The notes: generated by a model from the letters alone, not told the origin. A DNA stretch of 64,000 nucleotides from Microstegium vimineum (GCA_022036555.1 CM039131.1:40367923-40431922), one strand, 5' to 3'. Shown: positions 1 through 11,470, counted from the stretch's first letter. Numbers and translations: made by a program.

Positions 1-59
1 AAGGTACTCAACTTCTTGCCCATAACTAATATAGAGAAGATCAAATATATAGAAGTTCC

Positions 60-2516
60 AAAGTATAGTTTTCAGTTCTTCAGTATAGACATGCTTTCTG
101 CTAGAGTAAATATGGACATGTACCTCTCAGGTAAGCTACGGCTAACATTATAGTTTTTATGATATTCATCTCATTACATTACTAATTGATAAGAACTCAT
201 ATTTATATATCATATAGATATCATAGGAGTTGCAACACACATTGGACCGATAGAACAAACTAGGACATACTATGGAGTGACCAAAATTCGTGATATTGTG
301 ATCCTGATCGAGTAGGATTTTTTTTTCATTTTACAAACTACCAAATTTTACATGTTTTCAATCATGCTACTATTCCGAATTTGCAGTGGACAAGAAGTTA
401 AGGTTCGATTTTGGGGGTCCAAAGTTTAGCAAATCAATGACACGGCAAAATCTCATGTCATTGCAATAACATCTACAATTGTGAAAAAATTTGATAGTAA
501 GTCTTCATTTGATATCAATAGTTCAATAATAATTTTACCATTTAGCAAGTCGACAAGGAAATAAAATAAATGTTATATGCAGGGTATTCTTTGTCATCAA
601 CCAATGCAACACAAGTTTCTGTATATTTAACTATTCCTAAAGCTATGGATGTCGTAATAGGTAAAATAAAATAAAATAGTGTTCTATTTTAAATTTTTAG
701 CTTACACTCTAACATGGTTAAATTTATTTGTTTGAAAAACCTATCTTCAAATGGTTTTAGTTTCAAAGAGATTCATATTGATGACCACTTAAAAGGGACA
801 TTGGAGGGGCAAATGCAATAGAAGAACTTTAGAAGAATTAGGTTTGATTTTGTATGACTCATCAAATCAGGTATGCATATGATTGATCATTATACACTAC
901 TTTCGAAAATATTATATGTGCATGAATGATATGTATATGTGTTTACAGGATAAGATATCTACTGTTGAAGCCACAATAAGTGCAATTAAAGCAAAATTTG
1001 GCTGGTACTACATCGTATGTAGTAGAGATGATTGTAAGAAACAACTTGACAAAAAGTTTGATCACTAATATTGCAGTAAATGTGGCAAGAAAGCTGAACC
1101 TAAAGCACGGTAAATAACTTAGCAAGCTCCAATTTTATTGTACAATGTTTAGAACTAACAAGAGAATAGTGTTTACAGATACAAAATTAAGCTTGAAGTA
1201 ACAGATCCAACATCAATTGCATCTTGCATACTTTTTGAAAAGGAAGCACATATGCTAATTAGTGAATTAGCATATTCATTGATCAACTCATTCAATTGTG
1301 ACATTAAAGAGGTATCGAAATAGATCTAGGAAATATGTGGTCAAACATTGATTTTTTTTAATTTAGACTGACTGACTACAACTTCACAAGTTTGAGACCT
1401 GATTACACTGTTTCAAGACTATTTTTGCCAAAAGAAAAATGCAGTACAACAACCTATGTTCCAAATATTAAAAAGGTAACACTTCTCGAGTATTATAGTT
1501 TATTGTATTTCCCTTTCTTAATATTGACCTAAACTTTTTTTTTAAAAAAAATAAAGGAAGTAGAAGATACCTCAGAGGAATATTGTATGGTGACTCCTAA
1601 TACTGAAGATCCAGAAAGTGATGGAACTTTTGCCTAGAAAATAGCAATTGTAGAAAAAGGCATAAATGATGTAGAAAGATTAGCTGCAAAGGTATACTCA
1701 ATTACAACATAATGTCCATTCTATTTGCATTGTCTGTAAATAATATTATCTGTGTATAGTTTCAGGACCTACCAAGTGACAAAGGAAAACTGGGAAGTGA
1801 CATGCCTGCTGTGCTTAAATCAGAAAATAATGTAGGCCAATGAACAAACATATTATATTTTTAATTATTAGATTAAGTATATTTCTCTACAATATAACTG
1901 TTCAAATTGTTTGCAGGAAAAGGAGTATGTTAGCGTGAAGAATCATGGAAGCAAAACTACATCCAATAAAAAGAAGAAATATAATGAGAAAGGAAAGTCC
2001 ATTAGAAAGACAAATAAAGAGGTAATCCATAAAAACCATCATCTTATGATATACTTTTGGTGTGCATATCAACCATTCAGAGATGATGACAATAAATAAT
2101 ATAGCTTCACTAGTATTTCCAGGGAACCTAATATGTTGTTAGTATTGCAGGCAAGGTCAGGCAAAAGGCAAAGAAAAGAATCAATTAAAATTAGACGAGG
2201 TAAAAGGAAGAGCCAAAAAGAAGTGACGACAAAACTTGCAGCTACACAAGTAGAGTCCATACATACCATGAAAAAGAACAAAAAAGCAAGAAGAAATGTC
2301 ATTGCAATACTTGACTCAGATGAAGAGTCAATGAAGAATAAGGTAATGAATACAACAAAAAGGAATTGTAAAATAAAAGATTCAGATGAAGAAATGTATG
2401 AAGCAAATAGTTCAATGGAAAATGATCATGAGGAGGTAATGATATACTCATTTTTCTTCATATTACTAATCATATTTAATAGTATAATTGATAACGAATC
2501 TAATGATACTTAGTTG
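60..2516 (+). pseudogene. decayed replication protein A large-subunit (RPA1)-like gene, 3' part
   Basis: Short coding-like blocks separated by AT-rich intron-like DNA resemble the single-stranded-DNA-binding large subunit of replication protein A. The clearest block, about 950-1320, reads like the RPA C-terminal OB-fold: a WYYIVCS stretch, a first cysteine pair region, then YCSKCGKKAEP (zinc ribbon), followed by a KIKLEVTDPTSIASCILF strand pattern. An in-frame TAA separates the two halves of the zinc ribbon (about 1066-1068), and other stops interrupt blocks near 316 and 820. Upstream blocks (about 60-130 and 220-320) look like an earlier OB-fold. Downstream, 1560-2510 encodes a Lys/Glu-rich tail (KKKKY, RKSQKE, DSDEES, DSDEEM) with GT-AG-like joints. 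The 5' end lies outside the window. RPA-like genes occur both as host paralogues and as passengers of Helitrons, and I cannot decide which this is. The stops suggest it is not functional. Confidence 0.55.
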
Positions 2517-2539
2517 ACATCATAAATGTGATTATATTA

Positions 2540-2617
2540 TCATATAAGTTTGATCAAACTTAAGATACTTTGACTTTTCAAAATTCTTGGGATGTCTTAT
2601 AATTTGGGATGGAGGTT
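2540..2617. repeat. Stowaway-like MITE remnant
   Basis: The stretch contains the typical right end of a Stowaway-type MITE (GTCTTATAATTTGGGATGGAGG). A matching left end is weak or lost. It lies just after the RPA-like remnant. The surrounding 2617-2950 shows no gene. Confidence 0.4.
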
Positions 2618-2954
2618 GTACACAAGAAAGGATGAAAAAAATGATTAAAAATACAAGAGGCCTAGAAATTGAACTATTTGTGGACAATGATCCTATTGAA
2701 TACGGAGACGAGTAACACAATCAAATAAAGAAACAATACTACTTACATAAACTAATTTTAATTAAGAAAAATCCACATATTGAAACGAAAAAAAGTAGGT
2801 ACCCGTGGTATTTGCATGGGCAGCCTCGTTTGTTTCCAAGGGCAGCTCTAGTGCAGAGGCGAACCATGACATCCATGAAAACACCGAGCTATTGCTCAAC
2901 AGTTCTAGTGTGTACATGCACTTTTGGGGCTTGTATTTTACATAAATTTTATCT

Positions 2955-4420
2955 CGGAGCAGCACGCATGGAGAGAGGACACACTTTTTTTTTGTTGAAA
3001 GTACCCTTAGGCGAACTTTGTTGAATCAAAATTGTTACATCGTTTGACAAAAGAGAAACAATAAAGCTAGGGGGATGGGGATCATCGTCCCAGATACAAT
3101 TTTCCTTTGTGCCCATTGCTCGCCTTGCTAATTCATGTGCTACTTGATTAGCTTCCCTATGGACATGCTCAATAGATATTTCCTGGAAGCCTCCCCAAAC
3201 CATAGAAATTTCATCATAGATAGCAGCACCTGAATTTGTCGTAAACCCTTCATTACACATAATCTCAACCACTTCTTGACAATCCGATTGCACTTTTAGC
3301 CGATTCCCCCAATATATTGTGCTAGCAGAACTCCCTCCTTTAAAGCATAAGCTTCAGCCATCGGTGCGTCTATAACATGAGCAATATAAGACATCGACGC
3401 TGCGATCATCGCTCCCGATCCATCTCTGATAATGACTCCCGTACTTCCACATCCATTATCTTCATCAAAGGACGCATCAACATTAATCATTATGAACCCT
3501 TCCGGAGGTTTACTCCATCCCCGTCGTATCTTAGCTCCCCGATCTCCTGCTATCTTATAATTTTTTGCCAAAGCAACGATTGCAATGCCTGATCTTTGGG
3601 GGGTTTGGACAGCTTCTCCATGTGTTACTTGCCTTCTCTCCCACCAAAGGAACCAGCCACCTGTTAGAATTAATTCAGCTAAGCTCACATCAAGACTTGC
3701 AACCTGCTCCTGTGATCGAATGATCTCCTCCAGTAATACAGAGCCAGACTGATCAATAGATAATATACTCTCAATTTTTCTCCAAGCACCTATCGATCTC
3801 CATACCGCTTCTGCTCTGGCACATGAAAAATTATATGCTTGATATCTTCAGCTCCATTATGACATATTGGGCATCCACCATCAGAGACTATATGCCGATT
3901 CGATAAATAGCATTGCATGGCACTAACCTACGAAGTGCTCGCCAGCCAAAAATCTTAATCTTGTTTGGTATTTTGAGCTTCCACAAACTCTTCCATACCT
4001 GCACATTACTGGTACCATTCCCTTGCGCCAATGCCAGCTTTGGTCCAAACTTTTTTTTTCCATTGATTATGATATGCTGATTTCATCGAAAAGAACCCAC
4101 TTCTATTATGGTGACAGGCCACACAATCTTCTCTGCTGTGGTGTGATCGGAACTTGTAGGATCCGATTAATATCCACCCGCCAGAATAAGGAACGCATCA
4201 AATCAATGTCCCAAGAGAAAGTAACAGGATCAATTAGTTCATCCACTGTTGTAACTAAATTATTACCTCGACGAGTCCGAATTTTCAGATCATGGCTCCC
4301 AGGAATCCAGTTATCCTCCCAAATATTAATCTGAGTTCAATCACCAACTCGCCAAATGTAGCCCAATTTGAAGCATTCCAACCCCGCTAAGATGCTTTGC
4401 CAAGTATATTACCTAGATAC
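2955..4420 (-). pseudogene. LINE retrotransposon remnant: reverse-transcriptase C-terminal zinc-binding region plus RNase H
   Basis: Read on the minus strand from about 4420 down, the sequence codes for the end of a plant non-LTR (LINE) polyprotein. First comes the IWEDNWIPG motif that follows the reverse transcriptase, then a zf-RVT-like CPICHNGAED segment (about 3880-3850), then a type I RNase H domain. The RNase H has its acidic residues in NVDASFDE (about 3480), in AEAYALKEG (about 3350) and in QSDCQEVV (about 3290), and ends with HVHREANQVAHELARRA (about 3170-3120). It is broken: a stop follows RVGD near 4340, frame changes occur near 3830 and in the GGGGG run near 3300, and the endonuclease and most of the reverse transcriptase are missing. 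The 5' truncation is typical of LINE copies. Confidence 0.8.
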
Positions 4421-4608
4421 GCTTGGCTGAATTGGTTTGGATGGAGTGGCGCACACCAATTTTTTAGTCCGTTCGTTTTGAATGCTCTGTAGAGTCCGGT
4501 TTTGACTCTCACAGCCACGAACCGCTCCAATGTACGTACATGGTTCGTTTGCCGCAGCACACGGTTCGATTTTAGATTACTCCGGAGCTGCTCTGAAACA
4601 AACGAGTT

Positions 4609-6895
4609 CTACACGAGAACGAAGAAGAATAGCAGCAGCAGCAAGCAATGGCCGGCGGCGGCGATCAGCGACCCTCGCAAAGCCGAGGCTCCGTTGGGCA
4701 GTCTGGGGTACTGGTCTGCCGGCGGCATGACGCACTCTTGCCCGTTGAAGTAGACCCTCCTCGGGAACGCCCAGCCCCCGGAATAGGTGAAGTCGCTCTG
4801 CTTCTCCAGAATCATCTCCGTCTGCACGTTTCCGTCCTGAAGCAGCATCTCGTTGTAGAAACGTAACCCCCAGAACATCCCCGTGTCGTCTGCAATCAAG
4901 AAAACCTCGCATCATATTGTTTCCTCTCGTGCGTACTCGCGATTGTGGTAGCTGCGTGGTGGTCACTTACTGACGCTGCCGTACTCGACGAGAGGCTTGT
5001 AGTTGAAGCTGAAGAGCTGCGTGAGGCTGCGCAGGTTGGGGTGCTGCAGCACCAGGTTCCAGTGGCTGTAGTTCTTCACAAGGTTGTAGTTGGACACCGT
5101 CACCTTCACCCGCCAGTACTGCCGGTAGTTCACCTTCACGTGCCAGTGCACCCGGATCGGGCACATGTGCTCGGAGCACCACACGATCGGCGACGCCGGC
5201 TCGTCGCTGCCGGCCGGCAACGCCGGCGGCGTCCCTGGTCGGTCGACGCTGAGAAAAAGGAAACACGACGCATGTGCACGGATCAGGAAGATGTACATAT
5301 ATATGGCGCTACGATCTGTAGATATACGGATAGGTGAGGACAAGAATTGGTGCTTTGCCTGACGCATTGTGGCGACGCTGGGGTCCCTTGGCAGGCGCAG
5401 CTGCAGCGCGGGCAATCCACGATCGCCTCGCTGTAGAACGTCGTCATGGAGACGCAGCACGACGGCACCCCCGACGCCCGGTACTGCGAGTAAGAGCAGG
5501 TCACCTGCCATGTCACTGCACGGCATGCATGCGGCAGCAACGAAGTTCAGTCAGCTCGATGTCGATGCAATGCCGCAATGGCAATGCAAAAGAAAGAGAA
5601 AAGAAAAGGCTTACGGAGCACTTGTTCGTAGCGGTTCTTGTCGACCTTGTTCCTGGTCGGGGCAACCGTGGTCGCGTTGCTGCAGGTATACCCTGGCACG
5701 CCGATGTCGAAGTGCCACGGCTTCTCGGGCTCCTTACCGCCGCCGTCCGTGGCGAGGGCGAAGCCGCCGACGACCATCTGGAAGGCGGCGGTGGACGTGA
5801 GGTTGTTCTGGACGAGGGACGACACCACGCCGCCCCGGCAGCAGTTGGCGACCTGCATGTTGTAGGGGGTACCGGGCGGCAGGTCCACCATGACGGGCCG
5901 CCTCTTGCAGCAGTGCGGGCGGTGGTCGCCGGCGACGCTGGAGCAGTCGCCCTGCTCCGTCGCCTCCGCGCCCCTCACGTCCCAGATGACCTCCTTGCCC
6001 GTCCAGTTCCAGCTCAGCCGCCACCCCGGGTGCTCGATGTGCCGGTACATCTGGTAGTTGTGGATGCTCACCATAACCTACGCAACGCATGGTCGATTTG
6101 TTCATCTTAATTCTATCCTTCGATCAGGAGACATATTGCTTAATCTCCGGATGCACGATTAAATAAAATTAATCATGTCACGAAAGGGAAAAAATGGCTA
6201 CGAGTTGGAACATGAAAAAGATAGAGTATATCGGTAGCATTAACCAGTAAGCATCTCTAAGAGACTCTTCATATCCTTCCTATATGCTAGAATAGAGATT
6301 TTGGTGAAAAACTACCTTCCAACAGTTTATCTAAATGGTCTTTTAAATATAGTCATCCTCTATTTCAGATTTTTTGCTAGCTAAATATAGAAGACGATAA
6401 TGACTCTCTAGAGTATGTATGAGATTTAGAAAAGCTGTTGGAAAATGAAAAGATATACAAAATAATTTTTATACAAATGACTCTCTAAATGATGATTTAG
6501 AGAGTGAGATTTAGAAAGACTCTTGGAGATGCTCTTGAATAGGAAGAAAAGTCAGAATCTTTCTTTCTTGGTGTGCATCAGCCAGAAGATTCAGTAAGAT
6601 GGCGATGCATGCTGAAACTCACGAGCACGTATGCGCACCGTGTACGGGGACATGTCCTTGGCGCTGAGGATCTGAAAATCCCAGTTGATCGTGATGTTCC
6701 CGTTCGGATCTACGGGGTCGTAGGCATCTGGTCCAACGCGGCCAAAACGATCAGCGATAATCGCGGATTGCGGCGGCCATTTCTCGACAACAAATAGCAC
6801 GAACACCAAGAAGAAGGAGGAAGATCACCTGTGAATCGGGAGGAAGAATAGCACAAGAAGACGAGCAGGACGAAGAGGAAGACGAAGCGCCCCAT
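4609..6895 (-). CDS. COBRA-like protein (BC1L/COBL type), GPI-anchored cell-wall protein
   Basis: Six exons fit: 6829-6895, 6639-6727, 5615-6077, 5359-5515, 4971-5248 and 4609-4889, giving 444 residues with intact phase, close to the family's usual 430-460. Residues 1 to about 22 are a signal peptide (MGRFVFLFVLLVFLCYSSS). Next come YDPVDPNGNITINW and NYQMYRHIEHPGW of the carbohydrate-binding-like N-terminal region. The cysteine-rich CCVS block and CPRCSCAC follow, then the C-terminal NDTGMFWGLRFYNE region. The tail ends in small residues and a hydrophobic stretch (HCLLLLLFFFVLV), as expected for GPI-anchor addition. COBRA-like proteins act at the plasma membrane and wall in cellulose organisation; rice BC1 mutants have brittle culms. 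Two splice sites are unusual: intron 4 uses a GC donor (GTCAG/GCAAAG), and exon 2 needs a weak GTGCGC donor although GTGAGT lies 16 bases downstream. The family call is secure; the paralogue is not resolved. Confidence 0.93.
6249..6536. mobile_element. MITE in COBRA-like intron 2
   Basis: The ends are inverted repeats: AAGCATCTCTAAGAGACTCT at the left and the complement of AGACTCTTGGAGATGCTCTT at the right, about 285 bp apart. The interior has further AGAGAGT/ACTCTCT repeats. This end sequence (GCATCTCCAAGAGT) is typical of a common grass MITE. It lies wholly inside the intron between COBRA-like exons 2 and 3. No transposase is encoded. The target duplication is unclear. Confidence 0.65.
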
Positions 6896-7629
6896 TCCGA
6901 TGGGTCCGGTCCGACTCCGCCGAAGCCGTCAGAATTCCCCCACACGCCGTCGCCGAAAGATCCCCCGACGGCCGACGCCGAGAGCCGCCGCCCCCTCCGT
7001 GCGAACGCGCTCACCGCTCGGTTTCTCAGGAGACGAGGGGAAGGCGACGAGAGGCCTGCTGGGTACGAGGAAGAGGACACCGGTGGAGTCCGTAGATGAC
7101 CCAATCGCCGATGTGACGTTCGCGTCAGCAGCCGCAGCATCTACCTCGAATTAAACGCCAGAAACGGGGGTTTTGCGAGCAGATACGCCTCCGCCGATGC
7201 TGCCACTGCAAAACATTGATTACTCCTTCTACTACTGGGCTGTCTACTGCTGGTGGCGCTCCAGTTGGCGTCCGTTCACTGGCTACCGCGTGGTAGACTG
7301 GAACCGGAGGAAAGGCAGCCGAGATTGGCCATGCAGGATCAGGCTTTCCCCTGAGAGCACCGTCGTCTCGGAGTTGCCACATTTGGAGGGAAGTTTTGAA
7401 ATCGGAGGTGTCAGTGTCACGTTCACTGCCGTCTGGTCCCTGGACACGAGGTTCAATGGTTCATCATGAAAGGCCAGGCTGATCTGCTAGTATAGATGGG
7501 CTGGGCAGGTGAAGAGGACCCGAGGCTCTGCTAGCCCCCTAGCCGGATAGGTGACGTGACTACTGAATAGGTGTATTGTTTTTTTTTTTCACTTGGTGCC
7601 AAATATCAATGGACATTTTGCAAAGGCTT
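6896..7629. other. 5' region of the COBRA-like gene
   Basis: This GC-rich stretch lies upstream of the COBRA-like start and probably holds its 5' untranslated region and promoter. No convincing TATA box was seen. A minus-strand reading frame from 7140 overlaps the start codon in another frame, but it matches nothing I recognise. No other gene is supported. Confidence 0.4.
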
Positions 7630-7840
7630 GGGGCATGTTTGGTTCACCGCCACACAGTTGGTGGCGGGTGTGGCGGCGCCGCACCGGTGGCGGCTGAAAT
7701 TGGCGCCGCACCTGTGGTGAATTTTTTAACTGTAAAACGTTGTGGCCGCCACGTTCAGATTCTCAACCAAACAGCAGCCAGCAGCCCGTGGCGTGCCGCA
7801 CTTGTGGCGAGCAGCCCGTGGCGGGGAACCAAACGTCCCC
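7630..7840. mobile_element. short MITE-like element with GGGGCATGTTTGGTTC ends
   Basis: About 211 bp are bounded by imperfect inverted repeats: GGGGCATGTTTGGTTC at the left and GGGGACGTTTGGTTCC read from the right on the other strand. The interior is GC-rich with repeated GTGGCGGCGCCGCAC and CAGCCCGTGGCG motifs. It has no coding capacity. Grass MITEs of hAT and PIF/Harbinger type often carry CTGTTTGGTTC-like ends. A clear target duplication was not found. Confidence 0.55.
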
Positions 7841-8312
7841 TTGATGCTTCATAGTGGCAGAAATTTATTGCTAACTAGTGAATTTACGTATATGAAAGGT
7901 GTACTATATATGTAATTAGAACTTTCTACTCACTACCAAAATGGTGAAATTCTGCTAGTGTTTTAACTAGTAGTAAAACACTACGACTAGTCATAAGCAC
8001 ATGAAAATCTCACTAAAAGATATTTAGTAGGGAAATTTGTACTAAATTTTTACAATCAAAACACTAGAAGAACACCAAGAGAAGTTAAATATGTTGGTTG
8101 TGACTTTCGTTCCAAATAAAGATACAATTATGGATTTAAGTTAGGTCCAATATCCTTAAGTTTGACTAAGTTCTAAAAACATTATTAACATGTATGTCTC
8201 AAAATAGAATATGTCATAAAAACATATTACACGATAAATTCAATGATACTTATTTAGTATTATAGATATTACTGTTTTCTTATAGATTTAGTCAGACCTA
8301 ATTTTCTTTTTC
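7841..8312. other. AT-rich intergenic DNA with degenerate MITE
   Basis: From about 8100 to 8310 there are motifs seen in decayed Stowaway MITEs (AAATAAAGATACAATTATGG, AAGTTTGACTAAGTTC, repeated TTTAGTATTATAGATATTA). No intact inverted-repeat pair could be drawn. No gene is seen. Confidence 0.35.
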
Positions 8313-8950
8313 TTTTTTTTTTGCGACGAAAGAAGAATTATATTATATGAAACCTAGGTACATCAATACATTACAAGTACTTTGCAATACGAGATAATAC
8401 CCACGCTGTGAATAGCACAACTCAAATCCTAACATTTTAATCGCTTTGCAGTGTAGATGACTGCACAGACAAACACTCGGCAAATGGCCTGAGAACAACT
8501 GCCCAACGAACAACGGCCAACATTCCTGTAGGTGGAATTGAGAATCTTTTTCTTCTTGCTGGTGTTTTCCTTCTTCTTCTTTCTGCCACCGAAGAATGAG
8601 GAAGACTGATCTGAAGGATATTCTCCCTAGTCTTTCATTGTGGCCAGATCTAACCACAACAAGACAAAGAAAAGACTGGAGAAAATTATTCCATGGCGGC
8701 GACATCATCTCCGCCTTGATGCCGCCGTCCGGAAACAAAAATCTCCATGTCGTCATGTTGATGAAGATGGTGACGTCGAAGTTGTCGCCGTCATCTTCAA
8801 CGAAGCCGCCATGGAGAAGATGATTCCACCCTTCTCCTTCACCATTGCCGGAGAAAAGGAGAAGGAGAAGATAAAACTCCAATACCAAGAACTTTGGCAT
8901 GGAGAAACCCTAACCCTAAGGACTCGATCTACTGGAGAAACTTATTAAAA
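8313..8950 (-). repeat. possible retrotransposed sequence with a poly(A)-like end (minus strand)
   Basis: A T-rich run at about 8308-8323 would be a poly(A) tail on the minus strand. It is followed by GCGACGAAAGAAGAATTATATT, a sequence style common at the 3' ends of grass non-LTR retrotransposons. Both strands hold open frames of 100-185 codons, but none matches a family I recognise. I treat the stretch as a retrotransposon 3' region rather than a gene. Confidence 0.3.
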
Positions 8951-10415
8951 ATAATGGATCCCCACTCCCTTCAGCCCCCGACGAGATGCCGGAGGGGAAG
9001 GGAGGGGGACCAGCGGCGACGGCGGGCGGGCGGCGGCGGCGGCCACACGAGACAACACCAGTGACGAGACCAGTCAGACCTAATTTTCTTTTGACTTGTC
9101 AAATAGAAAAAAAAATACAAATGTGTTCCAAGTTTGCGAACTACTCCGTCCAAGTCCATTTGACAAACAGCATTGCCCAAGGCGAATAGATTACTCATGG
9201 GCCAAATTCCGCCTCAAGTGCATGGTTGCTTTGAGAAGAAAGCAGGCCAACAAGTGATCAAAGACAAAAAGGCCCAAAGCGTGCTAGGCCCTCGCCTACA
9301 TCAGGCCCACGTTCAGACGGCTATCCGTCGGGCAAAATCCAAGCATTGAGATAAGGAATCCCATACATCAAGCTACACATTCAGAATGTCTGGCTTTAGG
9401 CAGCAAACAATTGGAATTTGGAACGAGGTCGATATAAAAATCGACCCAATTAATCGAACGGGGAAACACCGTTCCATTTTCGAAAAGTTCTGCTTTAGGA
9501 GGCGAACAATTTGGAACGAGAGTTCGATCGAAATCGACGCAAATAATCAAACAGGGAGCTGAGACACCGGCCCGTTCCCTTTCTGGCTCACTTTTTCTCT
9601 TCGGTCCTACAGTACCTTCTAATTAGCCCAGTACAGATCATCTTGCTGAAGACGACGATGGAGCTTTTCACCAGTACGAACAGGGAGGCGAAGGCGGCAA
9701 CGCTCTGGGTCGCTTGCTGCCGCCGGCCAACTCCGCGTGCATCTGCGGCACGGCCGGCACCCAGCTGGCCCTCTCGTCTGCGACGCCGGCAAGCACCTGC
9801 TCTCGCCCCGTCCACGGCGTGTAAACTTCTTGCAGCACCCCGCTGATCTGTCCATGTTGTCCCTGCTAAAAAATGCAAGGTAAATGACCACACGCCAAGT
9901 GAGTCCACGTATGAAATGGATTTCTGCCTCTCTCTTTTTTCATTGTTTTACTGTATTTGAATATATGTGTATCGCATGGTTAAAGTTAATTCATTTCATG
10001 TTCGCGAAAAAGTTAATTCATTTCAAACGCAAAAAATTAGCACGGAGACAACCGAGAAAAATATCCGGGAGCTGTTCGGTTGTATCAGATCATATCTCTA
10101 TCGTATCTAGGTGGTCTCCACGAGATATTATCCTGACAGACTGATCCAGCAACTCGGGCATTTCTTTTTGTTTATTTATTAATGCAATTGTGAGCATGAC
10201 AACGAACTGCTCCATTATGATTATCAGCTCGCATATATTGCCAAAGATTGTATAGTGGTTAGGGTAGATTAGATGGCTGGCGGCGACGCGTATGGCGCAT
10301 TGGCCTCGATCTATGCCTCTGTGCAAATGGCGGCGCAACCGCTCAAGGCAGGACCAGACTACTTCTACTATGCACAAGTGAATGCTCATCAGTTCATGGC
10401 GTTCTCAGGAACGAC
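8951..10415. other. intergenic DNA, no recognised gene
   Basis: A GC-rich patch near 8980-9060 and another near 9690-9840 give open frames of about 60-106 codons on both strands. None shows a recognisable domain or splice pattern. A near-duplicate pair (AATCGACCCAATTAATCGAACGGG at about 9438 and AATCGACGCAAATAATCAAACAGGG at about 9532) lies between 9400 and 9560. The part nearest 10415 may hold 3' sequence of the B-box gene. Confidence 0.35.
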
Positions 10416-11249
10416 TCAGTGAAAAGGTTTCTTCGTGCACACTCTAGAAGCTTGCAGTAGTATTTGCATGGCACCGAACCGGCGGCTAGCTAGGAATCGG
10501 GATGGAACTGAACTGACCTGGTGGTAGTGATAGAGGGCGCCATCTGAGCAGGCGCCAACGACGTCGCCGGCGGACGCGTCGTCAGTGAGGAAGTCCTCGA
10601 CGTGCCACCCGGGCAGGGTCTTGGTCAGGTACTCGGAGATGCTGCTCCCGTCGCTGGCGCTCGCCGTGGTCGCGCCGCCGCAGGAGTCGTCGTTGCAGGG
10701 GCTGCTGCTGTTCTCCTGCTCCTCCTGCTCATCCTCCTCCTCCTCTGATGGGCCAGCAGAGTCCACCGGCGCCGACGAGAGGCGCACGCCGGTGAGCAGG
10801 AACCGGCTGTGCCGCCTCGTCATGTCGCTCGCGCTGTGCACCGGCGCGTCGCACTCCCGGCACAGGATCGCCCTGTCCTCCTTGCAGAACAGGAAGCCCC
10901 TCCGCTCCTGCACGCCCGACCGACGACGGGTAGCGCTACTCGGTTAGCGCACCACAGCATCATCATCCGAGCTAGCCAGCCCAAGCTCGACCAGGCAGGC
11001 TTGGTTGGAACTGAACGGAAACACTAGTAACATAACAGCTAGTACCTGGCAGATGTCGCAGAGCGGCGGCTTCTGTGCGGCGGCGGAGGAAGAGGGACAG
11101 GGGTGGAGGAGCGAGAAGCGGCGGTGCTTCCCCGCGAGCTTGTTGGCACGGTGGATGCGGCGGTCGCACGCGTCGCACAGCGCGGCCTCGTCGGCGCAGC
11201 AGAAGACGGAGGCCGCCTCCGCCGCGCACACGTCGCACTGCACCTTCAT
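10416..11249 (-). CDS. double B-box zinc-finger protein (BBX, BBX20-25 type)
   Basis: Exon 1 (11046-11249) starts at MKVQCDVC, the canonical start of this family. It encodes the first B-box: CDVC, FCCADEAALC, CDRRIHRANKLAGKH. A GT-AG intron (10908-11045) leads to exon 2 (10518-10907) with the second B-box: CDIC, FLFCKEDRAILC, CDAPVHSAS. Phase is kept. After an acidic Glu-rich and Ser-rich linker comes LTKTLPGWHVEDFL, a motif typical of plant BBX proteins with two B-boxes and no CCT domain. These are nuclear regulators of light and photomorphogenesis that work with HY5-type bZIP factors. A good donor (CAG/GTCAGT) ends exon 2 at 10518. The true last exon was not found; without splicing the frame runs 33 more codons to a stop at 10416-10418. 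The 3' end is therefore uncertain, while the family call is firm. Confidence 0.88.
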
Positions 11250-11457
11250 CGCTGGCCGGGCGGGCGCCGCCTGCTCCACTCAACCTCTCGATGCGATCCG
11301 GGTCAAGGCGGCGCGGCGGCGTGTAGGAGAGGTAGATAAGCAAGCAGCAGGTTGTTGTTGTTGTTCAGGTCAATGTCTCTGCTGCTAGAGATGTTAGCAA
11401 CTGAAGGAACGAACTACTGATAAAACAGTGGTGACAGTGGTGGAGGAGATGCCTTTT

Positions 11458-11470
11458 ATTTTTATATATA
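11458..11470 (-). promoter_or_regulatory. TATA box of the B-box gene
   Basis: On the minus strand the sequence reads GTATATATAAAAAT, about 210 bases upstream of the start codon at 11249. The position suits a transcription start near 11430 and a leader of about 180 bases. It is the only strong TATA-like run in the upstream 300 bases. Confidence 0.6.

Noticed and set aside
6751..7140. 129-codon minus frame upstream of and overlapping the COBRA-like start, with an Arg/Ser-rich N-terminus like an organelle transit peptide
   Set aside because: It is in a different frame from the COBRA-like gene, matches no known protein, and the GC-rich leader gives open frames by chance. It may be translated as an upstream frame, but nothing supports it.
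8343..8900. 185-codon minus frame with a hydrophobic N-terminus
   Set aside because: It sits directly next to a poly(A)-like end in the style of a retrotransposon 3' region, and both strands are open. No family match was recognised.
11103..11339. Plus-strand Arg-rich frames opposite the B-box exon 1
   Set aside because: They are shadows of the B-box coding exon on the minus strand.
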